Assembly: GCA_007124415.1 (NCBI GenBank)
Contig: SLFE01000014.1
Span: 1 to 11,020, forward strand
Length of the DNA: 11,020 nt
From: Waddliaceae bacterium
GTDB lineage: Bacteria; Chlamydiota; Chlamydiia; Chlamydiales; SLFE01
Direction of reading: 5' to 3'
In this document: in pieces, positions 1 to 7,292 of the stretch
Numbering within the stretch: the first letter of the stretch is position 1
Layout of the letters: every line of letters begins with the position of its first letter
Program-made: the position numbers and the translations under genes
Notes under the pieces: generated by a model
The model's database searches: none
The model's input: only the letters and a program-made list of their open reading frames with translations
What the model was told of the DNA's origin: nothing

Positions 1-350
1 ACATGAAGCGTCAGAATATCTCCGGGAGTCACGGGTCTGCGGAATTTTGCGTTATTGATATTGAGCAGCGCGCAAAGTTGGTCGTACCCCTTCAGGTTTA
101 TGTAGATGCCTCCTGTTTGAGCGAGAGCTTCTAAAATCAATACGCCGGGCATGATTGGCATATTGGGGAAATGGCCCTGAAAGAACATTTCGTTGATCGT
201 GGTATTTTTTTGGCCGATAATAACTTTTTCATCGAGGTTCACTTCGATCACTTTATCCACCATAAGAAACGGATAGCGGTGGGGAAGAATCTTCATAACT
301 TCCTTATAGCTAAGCTCTTTGGGGACATCTTTTTTTGTATTAATTGCCAT
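1..350 (-). CDS. fabZ: FabZ, 3-hydroxyacyl-ACP dehydratase (partial, C-terminus beyond left edge)
   Basis: Translating the minus strand from the ATG at 350 gives 116 residues before the window ends, out of the family's usual 140-155. The hot-dog-fold dehydratase signatures are clear: LPHRYPFLMVD (residues 22-32), then FFQGHFP with catalytic His60, and MPGVLILEALAQ with catalytic Glu74. The enzyme removes water from 3-hydroxyacyl-ACP in cytoplasmic type II fatty acid synthesis, the pathway that also supplies hydroxyacyl chains for lipid A. The start ATG overlaps the lpxC stop by one base (TAATG), so translation is probably coupled. In some bacteria LpxC and FabZ are fused; here they are separate but touching. 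The next gene beyond the edge is expected to be lpxA, by analogy with Chlamydia (inference). Confidence 0.95.
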   Translation of the reverse strand, partial: MAINTKKDVPKELSYKEVMKILPHRYPFLMVDKVIEVNLDEKVIIGQKNTTINEMFFQGHFPNMPIMPGVLILEALAQTGGIYINLKGYDQLCALLNINNAKFRRPVTPGDILTLH

Positions 351-1231
351 TATTGCTTCTCCGTCATAATGGAATTTAGTAATTCTTGAGCAAACAGCAC
401 GTTCGCTTCGTGTCCTGTCCTGAATCCGATCACATGAGTGTAGAGATTATAGCCTACGAGACTTAAGTCCCCAATCAAATCAAGTGCCTTATGCCTGGCC
501 ATTTCGTTTTTAAAATGAAGTCCTTCCTTGCTGAAGACAACATCGTCTTTGACAACAAGTGTGTTGGCCATGCTCCCCCCTTTGATGAGTCCGCGGTCTA
601 TAAGGTATTCCAACTCGGCGTACCTGGAAAATGTCCGACAGGGAGCGATTTCATTTTTAAAATTTTGGGGATCGACCATGGATGAAAAAAATTGGTTTTG
701 AAGGGCTTTATCGTCAGGATAGTGGAGAGTATAGCTGACCCTGAATCCTTCATAAGGAAGAGCGGCAAGGTGAGTGCCCCCGCGAGACCAGTAAACCGGA
801 TTTTTGATCTTTATGATCGGAGTCGTCTGATCAATCTCTTGAATTCCGCCCTCTTCAATCATTTCGACAAACAACCGGGAACTTCCGTCGTCAATGGGGG
901 GTTCTTTGTCGGAGACCTGAATCAATAAATTGTCAATGCCATAGGCCTTGACGGCGGCAAGAACATGTTCGACAGTACTGACAAAAACGCCGGCGGCTCC
1001 TATGGTCGTGCTCCTTGTCGTATCGACGACATTTTCGACGGAGGCTTTGATCACAGGTTCACCTGGAAGATCGGTTCTTTGAAAAACGACGCCGCTTCCC
1101 GGTTCGGCGGGACAAAGCCTGATTGTGACTTTTTTTCCCGAATGGATACCGATGCCGGAATAGTCTACCGGGCGGCAAATCGTCCGCTGGTTCCTTGTAA
1201 GCGTCTCTAACTCTGGATCTAAAACTACCAC
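350..1231 (-). CDS. lpxC: LpxC, UDP-3-O-acyl-N-acetylglucosamine deacetylase
   Basis: This 293-residue protein is a complete LpxC, close to the 286 or so residues usual in Chlamydia. LpxC is a cytoplasmic zinc amidase that carries out the first committed step of lipid A synthesis. The residues needed are present: Glu88-His89 in the TVEH motif, His247 and Asp251 in HKALDLIGD, and the general-acid His274 in a GHEAN context. The N-terminal YSGIGIHSG segment (residues 24-32) is typical. The only usable start is GTG at 1231, because the next in-frame codons upstream lead to a TAG stop with no start. No Shine-Dalgarno sequence is visible before it. It lies 62 bp after lnt and overlaps fabZ by one base. 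A possible promoter sits in the lnt-lpxC gap. Confidence 0.97.
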   Translation of the reverse strand: MVVLDPELETLTRNQRTICRPVDYSGIGIHSGKKVTIRLCPAEPGSGVVFQRTDLPGEPVIKASVENVVDTTRSTTIGAAGVFVSTVEHVLAAVKAYGIDNLLIQVSDKEPPIDDGSSRLFVEMIEEGGIQEIDQTTPIIKIKNPVYWSRGGTHLAALPYEGFRVSYTLHYPDDKALQNQFFSSMVDPQNFKNEIAPCRTFSRYAELEYLIDRGLIKGGSMANTLVVKDDVVFSKEGLHFKNEMARHKALDLIGDLSLVGYNLYTHVIGFRTGHEANVLFAQELLNSIMTEKQ

Positions 1232-1264
1232 GTAAAAAGCTGATGATATGGTCTAAAAGAGGTA

Positions 1265-1293
1265 ATAGTAAGCCAAAATGCGATTTAAAGCAA
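1265..1293 (-). promoter_or_regulatory. Possible sigma70-type promoter for lpxC-fabZ
   Basis: On the minus strand a TTGCTT hexamer (1293-1288) is followed after exactly 17 bases by TACTAT (1270-1265), 33 bases before the lpxC GTG. The match is 3/6 for the -35 box and 4/6 for the -10 box. It starts directly after the lnt stop codon and fills the only gap of more than 60 bp between MATE and fabZ. A chance match in A+T-rich DNA is quite possible. Confidence 0.3.
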
Positions 1294-2928
1294 TTATTTC
1301 ATTTTGATTCGGTCGGAGAAAAATGAGAAGACTAGGAAAAAAGCGCTCAAAGAAATAATTAAATAATCGCCGAATTGCGTATACGGGGTCGAATAACTGT
1401 ATATGGGAACATCGGCGATCAAAACGTCTTGAGCACTCTCCTGCTCATTGGAAGAGACGCCCAGCACGGCGATGTCGCGGCCGAAGCTGTCGAGCGCGCA
1501 GGTCACTCCGGTGTTGCAGGCCCTGACCAATGGAATTCCCATCTCGACAGTACGGAGCCTGGCATGCTCCAAATGGCTTCGATGAAGGCCGTAGCCGGGA
1601 AACCAGCCGTCGTTGGTGATATTGACAAGCATTTCCGCGCCGATCAATCGGTTATCGCGCATCATATGCCCCAGGGTTTCCTCATAGCAGATGGAAACAC
1701 CGACGGGAACTTGGCAACCGTGAAAAACTTTAGCGCTTTTACCCGGCGCAAATGATCCGGATATTCCGTATTTCGCCGCCAAATCGCTCAAGAAGGAAAA
1801 GGGGATATACTCCCCCATTGGCACGAGCACTCGTTTTTCGTAGCGCTGAAGGGCGTGCCTGTGAGGTCGGAACATGTAGGCGGTCGTATAATTGTTAAAT
1901 CCCCCATCAGCCAAGTAATCGCGGTCTTCTAGGCCTGCTATGATGTTGGCCTCTAAAACGTTGGCAAGCCCCTGAACCCAAAAAGCGTTGTTGACCATCC
2001 ATTTTCCGTCCACATTCATAGCAAGATGCTGCCATTTTTCCGGGAGCCGGGAGGCCGAATCCTCTCCGAAAATATCGCTGAAGACCCTTACGGACTCGTC
2101 ATAATCAAAAACGGGGAAATAGGTACCGTATGGAACGACGAGTTCAGGCAGAACCATCAGATCGACACCTTGGCCGGCCGCTTTTTTAGCAAGCTCAAGT
2201 ATTTGCCTCCATTCATCTTTAACAAGAGAAAAGAAATCTCCCCGGCCAATAGGCAGGGATTCTTCAATGGGAAAGTTGGTTTGAACAAGAGCGACTTTTG
2301 TGCTCGAAGCGCCCTCTGAAATTTGATGGGCGCTCAAATGTATAAATCCATAAGCATAAGGAATAAGCGCGAGTCCGGCCGCGGCGGCAAGTCCGGCTCT
2401 TGAGAAATGCTTCCAAACGCGGAGGCAGCAAAGGTTGGTGAAAAAGACCCAGAAAGAAAGGCCGTAAACGCCCCAAAGGGAGGCTAACTGTCTCGAGTAA
2501 AGACTGCCGCTTAGGGCCAGACCAACAGGATTCCAGGGATGGCCCGAAAAAAAATAAAGGCGCGACCACTCGAGAAGAATCCACAATCCTGAAATTCCCA
2601 GGATGCCGCTGACCTTCCGAACTCTTTCGGGGTTAATGAAAAGGGAAACGAGGCCGAACTGCAGCCCGAGCAAAAATACATGCAGCGCATAAGCAAAGTA
2701 AATGTAGCTGAAGGGGTGGCCTAAAGACCAGTAGAGCTGAACCATTTGCACAAGGGCAAACCAGAGCGTTCCGAGCCAAAATCGTTTTTTCATTGAGCTT
2801 ATGTCAAGCAGAATGCGGAAAAAGAGGGCAAATCCGAGGATCGCGGAGAGCGGACCGAGCCATGAGACCAAGTTGGGCTGGCCAAAAGCAACAATAGCGA
2901 AAGATAAAATAAATAATATTATTGTCAT
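1294..2928 (-). CDS. lnt: Lnt, apolipoprotein N-acyltransferase
   Basis: This 544-residue inner-membrane enzyme adds the third acyl chain to the N-terminal cysteine of lipoproteins, the last step of lipoprotein maturation after Lgt and LspA. The N-terminal 200 residues hold several hydrophobic segments. The nitrilase-like domain follows from about residue 210, and a last membrane segment lies near 522-537. The catalytic triad is intact: Glu262 in LPELVVPYG, Lys365 in YEKRVLVPMGEYIPF and Cys414 in GVSICYEE. The NITNDGWF motif (436-443) also fits. Length is slightly above E. coli Lnt (512). The ATG at 2928 overlaps the DoxX stop (ATGA), which fixes the start and suggests translational coupling. 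The gene is often called cutE in Chlamydia. Confidence 0.96.
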   Translation of the reverse strand: MTIILFILSFAIVAFGQPNLVSWLGPLSAILGFALFFRILLDISSMKKRFWLGTLWFALVQMVQLYWSLGHPFSYIYFAYALHVFLLGLQFGLVSLFINPERVRKVSGILGISGLWILLEWSRLYFFSGHPWNPVGLALSGSLYSRQLASLWGVYGLSFWVFFTNLCCLRVWKHFSRAGLAAAAGLALIPYAYGFIHLSAHQISEGASSTKVALVQTNFPIEESLPIGRGDFFSLVKDEWRQILELAKKAAGQGVDLMVLPELVVPYGTYFPVFDYDESVRVFSDIFGEDSASRLPEKWQHLAMNVDGKWMVNNAFWVQGLANVLEANIIAGLEDRDYLADGGFNNYTTAYMFRPHRHALQRYEKRVLVPMGEYIPFSFLSDLAAKYGISGSFAPGKSAKVFHGCQVPVGVSICYEETLGHMMRDNRLIGAEMLVNITNDGWFPGYGLHRSHLEHARLRTVEMGIPLVRACNTGVTCALDSFGRDIAVLGVSSNEQESAQDVLIADVPIYSYSTPYTQFGDYLIISLSAFFLVFSFFSDRIKMK

Positions 2929-3317
2929 CGTTTGTCGATGGCAAGTGCCCCGGGCCCCGACACCGCCACGTAAAGCAAGCCGCCAAAAATAGCGAGATTT
3001 TTCAGGAATAATTGTAAATCGTCTACGGATTCGCTATAGCTCCAAAAATTGTGAAACACTATAGTTGCCGGAATTAAAAATAACGCTAATACAGCAGCGC
3101 CCCAGCGGGTTTTAAACCCCAGCACAAGGGAAAGTCCGCCTAGAAACTCGATCATGCAGGTTAAAAATAAAAATATAGGAGCCTGCCCTATCCCCATGGC
3201 AGCCATTTCGTAAATGGCCGCATCCCAATGGGTAATCTTATGATACGCCGCAGCGAAAAAAATCAAACTGATCGCTACTCGGCCGACAAGCATCAAAATC
3301 GAGTGAAAAAGCTTCAT
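2925..3317 (-). CDS. DoxX-family small membrane protein
   Basis: This 130-residue protein has four predicted membrane helices (about residues 5-24, 46-66, 73-88 and 104-121). It also has the DoxX-type pattern RVAISLIFFAAAYHKI near the N-terminus, followed by IEFLGGLSLVLGFKTRW. Members of this family are poorly defined; some act with thiol or quinone-linked redox partners, but no such partner is visible here, so the substrate is unknown. The ATG at 3317 is supported by GGAG seven bases upstream. That ribosome binding site lies in a small inverted repeat (3319-3338). The stop codon overlaps the lnt start, so the protein is probably made together with Lnt. A link to lipoprotein maturation is only a guess from position. 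Confidence 0.85.
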   Translation of the reverse strand: MKLFHSILMLVGRVAISLIFFAAAYHKITHWDAAIYEMAAMGIGQAPIFLFLTCMIEFLGGLSLVLGFKTRWGAAVLALFLIPATIVFHNFWSYSESVDDLQLFLKNLAIFGGLLYVAVSGPGALAIDKR

Positions 3318-3318
3318 A

Positions 3319-3338
3319 TAACATCTCCATGGATGTTA
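3319..3338 (-). promoter_or_regulatory. Hairpin over the DoxX ribosome binding site
   Basis: On the minus strand a 7-bp perfect stem, TAACATC pairing with GATGTTA, encloses the six-base loop CATGGA and ends one base before the DoxX ATG. The GGAG ribosome binding site spans the loop and the first stem base, so folding could limit ribosome access. The hairpin fills most of the 30-bp gap after the MATE gene. It has no U-run, so it does not look like a terminator. Function is inferred only from placement. Confidence 0.35.
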
Positions 3339-3347
3339 GTGATTATA

Positions 3348-4694
3348 TCAGTTAGAGGCGAGCAGATCAATCTTTTTGACCAGGAAGCTCTTTCCCCAAA
3401 AATAGCCTCCGATCCCGGCGGCAAAATTCACAAGCGAGATCACTCCGAATATTCCGATCGGCCCGAAATAAGACATTGCAACAACCGCAAGAGGAAGATA
3501 GAGAACAAAATAGCGGCACAAAGAAATGACCGCAACAGCGTGCGACTTGCCTATGGCGTTCAAATAAGAATTTGTCACAAACAGGCTTCCGGCCGCGCAA
3601 TAGCTTAGCGGAACATACATAAGGTACTGTCCGACAGTACCGACAACTTCCGGATCGGGATTAAAAAATTGAGGGACGAACCGAGATCCCATAAAGAGGA
3701 CAAACGCTATGGCTAGCCCCCAGAAAATCGCGAATATGTAGCCGATTCTAATCCCCTGCACCGCTCTTTGATAGTGACCTGCGCCCCAGTTCTGCCCGAC
3801 GAAGGCCGACAGGCTTGTCGCCATTCCTATCACAACAATGAGAGAAAACGCCTCCAGGCGGGACACAATGCCGTAGCCGGCAACAACGGCGGGGCCGAAA
3901 AATCCCAACATCCAAACCGTTATTGAGCTGGTCAAGGGGACAATCATTTGAGAGGCGGACGCGGGCAGGGCGACTTTCAGAAGATCTCTCCACGACTCGA
4001 TCATTTCCTCAAGTTTCAAGTTTGAGGAAAGCATTTTTTTCCTTAATGAAAGGTCTGCAACAGATATGCAAAATGCTATTCCGTACGAAAATAAGGTCGC
4101 CACAGCGGCGCCGGCAATCTCCATGCGGGGAAAACCCCAATATCCGAAAATCAACAGAGGATCCAGTATAAGATTCACGATCGCAGCAATCAGCATCATC
4201 AAGCCCGGCAGCTTCATATCCCCCATGGAATTGATCGCCGCATTGCCGACAATGGGCACTGCCATAAGGGGAAGTCCGTAATACCAAATGTGCATGTAAG
4301 AGTGAATGTGCGGCAAAAGACTTGCAGGAGCATTCATAAGAGTGAAGAGCGGATAGATCGCAATTTGCCCCAGATACATGAGAATCATCATCAAGCAAAA
4401 AGAAAACACGAGGCTGTCGGTTGTCAGCCTTTTCACCCTCTCCTTGTCGCCGCCGCCGACAGCCCGGGAGATGATCGAACCGGCCCCGATTGACAACCCC
4501 AGGGTCAGGTTCATCAAAATCATGACTATGGGAAAAGTGAAGCTGACTGCGGCCAGCTCATCGGTGCCGAGCCTTGCGATAAAATAGGTATCGACAAGAT
4601 TCAATGAGATGACAGCCAGCAGTCCATAAACCATAGGACTCGTCAGCCTCATCAAGGTCTTCCCTACAGGACCTGTCGTCAACTCTGCTTCCAT
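3348..4694 (-). CDS. MATE-family efflux transporter (NorM/DinF type)
   Basis: This 448-residue polytopic inner-membrane protein is of normal MATE length, with about twelve hydrophobic segments in two similar halves. Typical features of the N-lobe are visible: VDTYFIARLGTDELAAVS (residues 34-51, with Asp35 in the position often used for cation coupling), AGSIISRAVGGGD (71-83) and ILDPLLIFG (176-184). Family members export drugs, organic cations or metabolites in exchange for Na+ or H+. The substrate cannot be read from sequence. The gene lies 49 bp after the acyltransferase-like gene and 30 bp before DoxX in the same direction, so co-transcription is likely. Export of a product of the upstream enzyme is a hypothesis only. 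No good Shine-Dalgarno sequence precedes the ATG at 4694. Confidence 0.93.
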   Translation of the reverse strand: MEAELTTGPVGKTLMRLTSPMVYGLLAVISLNLVDTYFIARLGTDELAAVSFTFPIVMILMNLTLGLSIGAGSIISRAVGGGDKERVKRLTTDSLVFSFCLMMILMYLGQIAIYPLFTLMNAPASLLPHIHSYMHIWYYGLPLMAVPIVGNAAINSMGDMKLPGLMMLIAAIVNLILDPLLIFGYWGFPRMEIAGAAVATLFSYGIAFCISVADLSLRKKMLSSNLKLEEMIESWRDLLKVALPASASQMIVPLTSSITVWMLGFFGPAVVAGYGIVSRLEAFSLIVVIGMATSLSAFVGQNWGAGHYQRAVQGIRIGYIFAIFWGLAIAFVLFMGSRFVPQFFNPDPEVVGTVGQYLMYVPLSYCAAGSLFVTNSYLNAIGKSHAVAVISLCRYFVLYLPLAVVAMSYFGPIGIFGVISLVNFAAGIGGYFWGKSFLVKKIDLLASN

Positions 4695-4743
4695 AAGACT
4701 TTATAATATAGAAGAGCTTAGGATTTTGAAATAGAAAGTTCCT

Positions 4744-5871
4744 CTAAAATAACGCCGATCTTAGGATTTTCACAATAGAGCGATGCCCCAATTTTCCCAT
4801 CAGCCACCAGGGAACCCTGCGATAAACGGGAAGATGCTTGCAGTAAACGGCGGTGTAGGCGATCTCGCGAAAGCTGCCTCGATTCATTTTAAACGTTTCA
4901 TTTCCTCCGCCAAAATTGAACAGCCAGCGATTTTCCCGGGCGATTCTGAGGCTGTGGGCAAAAAGCATACGATAGAGTCCTTTGCTTTGAGGCATCAGCG
5001 TGTCGTAGCCCAAGGGACCGCAAGCCATGACCCCGTCCTGCACTTCATAAGCGAAAAAACCGTCGATGACGCCTTGCTTGTTCCTGATGCCGAAATATCG
5101 ATACCATTCATGTTTGTGGCTTTCCTTAAAAAAGTTAAGCGTCAAATCGGGATTTTCCCGGGTATGCTTTTCTATGAACAGCATCAAATAAAGTTCGTGA
5201 ATCCGCTCAAGGTCATTTTCAAACAACTCTTCATGGGGTACAAACGTGTAAGGCTGTTTTTTCAGAAGAGCAAAATCCCTTTTGGTATGGCTTCGTTTGA
5301 ATTGACGGCCGTCGGGGTGGTAGATATGAGAGGTTTTTGTGGGAACCAGCCAAAAGCCTTCTTCCAATAAATACCCGATCAATTCCGGGCTTGTGGCTTT
5401 ATCAATGCGTGGAAAAATGATGGAGTGGTCCGGAAAATGAGCGAGAAGGTTTTTTTTGCAATTTTTGACCTCCTCACGCGTTAATTTCGGATAGGCTATA
5501 GCATCGGCCGGCTTATTGTTCACTTGAACGACCTTGTTGATTTTCGCCCCCCTGTATATTAGGGACAGTCCGGAAGTACAGGCCATGATAAAGTATTTGA
5601 GCCAGATGCCCTTGATTTTCTTCATCCGCTGCTTGGGGTAGCGGCAGAAAAGATTGATCGGCGAACAAATCGGCGTGTTATCATATTCTTTGTCATTGAC
5701 AGTTCCGATCAAAGACCTGCCGCTGAACTGGATGACAATTTCTTCGGTCTTTATATTCGTCACAAAAGGCAAAAAACCCTCACGCAACAATTTTTCCGAT
5801 AAACTGCTGCGGCCGCTCTTGCCGAAATAACTTTTCAAGTTTTTCTTTGTGTAAATGTCTGCCTGCTGCAT
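4744..5871 (-). CDS. FemAB/GNAT-fold acyltransferase-like protein
   Basis: This 375-residue protein looks like a member of the FemAB or 'GNAT-like' acyltransferase superfamily. The C-terminal half carries the recognisable pattern: GFFAYEVQDGVMACGPLGYD (271-290), a helix around 298-313, then FNFGGGNETFKMNRGSF (318-334), which resembles the GG...FK..G motif of FemAB-like folds. Residues 1-160 are not recognised and may be a degenerate second lobe. The substrate is unknown. I chose the ATG at 5871 because AAGGA lies nine bases upstream. The frame stays open to 6090, but those 73 extra codons run through the inverted-repeat element and give low-quality sequence. It heads the leftward gene series and is divergent from the rsmB-like gene. 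The exact family is uncertain. Confidence 0.75.
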   Translation of the reverse strand: MQQADIYTKKNLKSYFGKSGRSSLSEKLLREGFLPFVTNIKTEEIVIQFSGRSLIGTVNDKEYDNTPICSPINLFCRYPKQRMKKIKGIWLKYFIMACTSGLSLIYRGAKINKVVQVNNKPADAIAYPKLTREEVKNCKKNLLAHFPDHSIIFPRIDKATSPELIGYLLEEGFWLVPTKTSHIYHPDGRQFKRSHTKRDFALLKKQPYTFVPHEELFENDLERIHELYLMLFIEKHTRENPDLTLNFFKESHKHEWYRYFGIRNKQGVIDGFFAYEVQDGVMACGPLGYDTLMPQSKGLYRMLFAHSLRIARENRWLFNFGGGNETFKMNRGSFREIAYTAVYCKHLPVYRRVPWWLMGKLGHRSIVKILRSALF

Positions 5872-5880
5872 ATCCAAACA

Positions 5881-5896
5881 TCCTTTAAAATAAAGG
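5881..5896 (-). promoter_or_regulatory. Ribosome binding site of the acyltransferase gene inside a hairpin
   Basis: The Shine-Dalgarno sequence AAGGA (5885-5881 on the minus strand) is nine bases before the ATG at 5871 and decides that start. Most of it forms the 3' arm of a perfect 6-bp stem, CCTTTA pairing with TAAAGG around a three-base TTT loop (5896-5882). The stem is A+T-rich and weak, so any masking of the site would be temperature-dependent or small. Confidence 0.4.
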
Positions 5897-5929
5897 TTTA
5901 CACGCAAGCGGAAAATACTACAAGGAACA

Positions 5930-6082
5930 ACTTGCAAAATTCCAGCGAAACTGATTTTTGAGCTATTTTGCCAAAATTTGCCAGGTGTCACAAATTTGCA
6001 TACTCCTAAGAGTAGGGGATTTGTGACACCCGGCAAAGATCGGTGAAAGAGCCAAAAAGCTTTCTGCTGGAATTTTGCAAGT
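5930..6082. repeat. 153-bp imperfect inverted repeat, MITE-like hairpin element
   Basis: The outer arms are a perfect 17-bp inverted repeat: ACTTGCAAAATTCCAGC at 5930-5946 and its complement at 6066-6082. Inner arms at 5977-5995 (TTTGCCAGGTGTCACAAAT) and 6019-6037 match at 18 of 19 positions. Between them are less conserved arms (5947-5976 and 6038-6065). The centre (6001-6014) has a further small TACTC/GAGTA stem. The element occupies most of the 268-bp region between two divergent genes and has no coding capacity of its own. CAAGG occurs just outside both ends (5921-5925 and 6088-6092) and could be a target duplication, but the copies are 4-5 bases away from the arms, so this is weak. It may be a miniature inverted-repeat transposable element, a dispersed genomic repeat or a local regulatory hairpin. 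The rest of 5872-6139 shows nothing certain. Confidence 0.8.
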
Positions 6083-6139
6083 GGCTCCAAGGTTTAGATT
6101 TTCGCTCTGTCAATATCCCGTTTATGGTAGACTGTTTTA

Positions 6140-7282
6140 ATGATGATTCCGTTTAAAAAATACCACCTACTCCAACTACTCAATGATTATGAGCAAACTG
6201 CCAAACCGCTCGACTTGCAGATTAATCATTATTTCCGAGCTAATAAAGCGCTCGGTTCCAAAGACCGCGCCTATATTGCCCAAACCGCCTGCGACATAGT
6301 CAAATGGAAAGGCCTGCTCGATGCCCTGGCCCCATCGCCCGATTGGGATCAAAGATTGAAGGTTTATGAGGCTAATAAAAACTCTCTTGACGATCCCGTT
6401 TCCCGCTATAAGGACACCTTTCCGCTTCATGTCTGTGTCAGCTTTCCTCATGAGCTGTTTGAGTGTTTGGTCAATTCTTACGGCGCAAAAAAGGCTGCTG
6501 CCATCTGCCTGGCATCCAATCGGCAGGCCCCGACTTTTGTCAGGGCCAATACTCTCAAGATCAGCCGTAACGAGCTGCTCGACATCTGGAACGACCTATC
6601 GGTACGCCCTGCGGCGCAATCGAAAAACGGCATTATTTTCGACAAAAGAATGAATTTCTTCACTTTGAATGAATTCAAAAAAGGGTATTTTGAGGTTCAA
6701 GATGAAGGGAGCCAGCTTTTGGCAGATCTTGTTCAAGCAAAACCGGGCGATCATTTTATGGATTACTGCGCAGGATCCGGAGGAAAAACTCTGGCGGTCG
6801 CGCCGCAAATGGAAAACAGAGGGCAGATCTATCTCCACGACATTCGAAAAAACGCGCTGATCGAAGCGAAAAAAAGGCTTCGCCGAGCCGGCGTGGAAAA
6901 CGGACAGGTCATTTTCAACCAATCGACTAAGCTTTCTAAACTCAAGAGAAAAATGGACTGGGTTTTAGTCGACGCCCCCTGCTCGGGAACGGGAACGCTC
7001 CGCCGCAATCCTGATATGAAGTGGAAATTTACAAACGACGCCCTCGGCAGCTATGTCAGTAAGCAGCGGATCATTTTTGAAAGAGGGCTCAGCTTCGTCA
7101 AACCCGGCGGACACATCGTGTACGCCACTTGCAGCCTCCTTAAAGAAGAAAACCAAAACCAGCTGGACTTTTTTTTAAAAAACCACAGCTTGGAACTTTC
7201 GGCAGAGCCTTTTCAAAGTATCCCCGAAGACGGCGGGATGGACGGATTTTACGGTGTGGTATTTAAAAAGCCTGTGAAGTAA
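6140..7282 (+). CDS. rsmB: RsmB/Fmu-type 16S rRNA (cytosine-5) methyltransferase
   Basis: This 380-residue cytoplasmic protein belongs to the RsmB/NOP2/Sun family, which makes 5-methylcytosine in rRNA (C967 of 16S rRNA in E. coli RsmB). The SAM-binding motif is DYCAGSGGKT (208-217). The PC motif DAPCSGTG holds Cys281, which releases product, and YATCSLLKEEN holds the nucleophile Cys331. Residues 30-60 (FRANKALGSKDRAYIA...) resemble the NusB-like RNA-binding domain of RsmB. That domain seems shortened, since the protein is about 50 residues shorter than E. coli RsmB. A relative with another target is possible. The start is ATG 6140, or the adjacent ATG at 6143, with no clear ribosome binding site. 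It precedes the dacF-like gene by 10 bp. Confidence 0.9.
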   Translation: MMIPFKKYHLLQLLNDYEQTAKPLDLQINHYFRANKALGSKDRAYIAQTACDIVKWKGLLDALAPSPDWDQRLKVYEANKNSLDDPVSRYKDTFPLHVCVSFPHELFECLVNSYGAKKAAAICLASNRQAPTFVRANTLKISRNELLDIWNDLSVRPAAQSKNGIIFDKRMNFFTLNEFKKGYFEVQDEGSQLLADLVQAKPGDHFMDYCAGSGGKTLAVAPQMENRGQIYLHDIRKNALIEAKKRLRRAGVENGQVIFNQSTKLSKLKRKMDWVLVDAPCSGTGTLRRNPDMKWKFTNDALGSYVSKQRIIFERGLSFVKPGGHIVYATCSLLKEENQNQLDFFLKNHSLELSAEPFQSIPEDGGMDGFYGVVFKKPVK

Positions 7283-7292
7283 TATTTGCCAT

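Noticed and set aside
4695..4730. TATTAT preceded by TTTCAA at 17 bases, just before the MATE start
   Set aside because: The -10 match is good but the -35 is poor, and transcription would start at the ATG itself. Read-through from the upstream gene is a simpler explanation.
4783..5370. Open frame of 195 codons on the plus strand
   Set aside because: It lies fully inside the acyltransferase-like gene on the opposite strand and has no family-like motifs or separate ribosome binding site.
6083..6139. Possible promoter for the rsmB-like gene
   Set aside because: A promoter is expected here because the genes diverge, but I could not find a pair of hexamers with acceptable spacing that stood out from the background.
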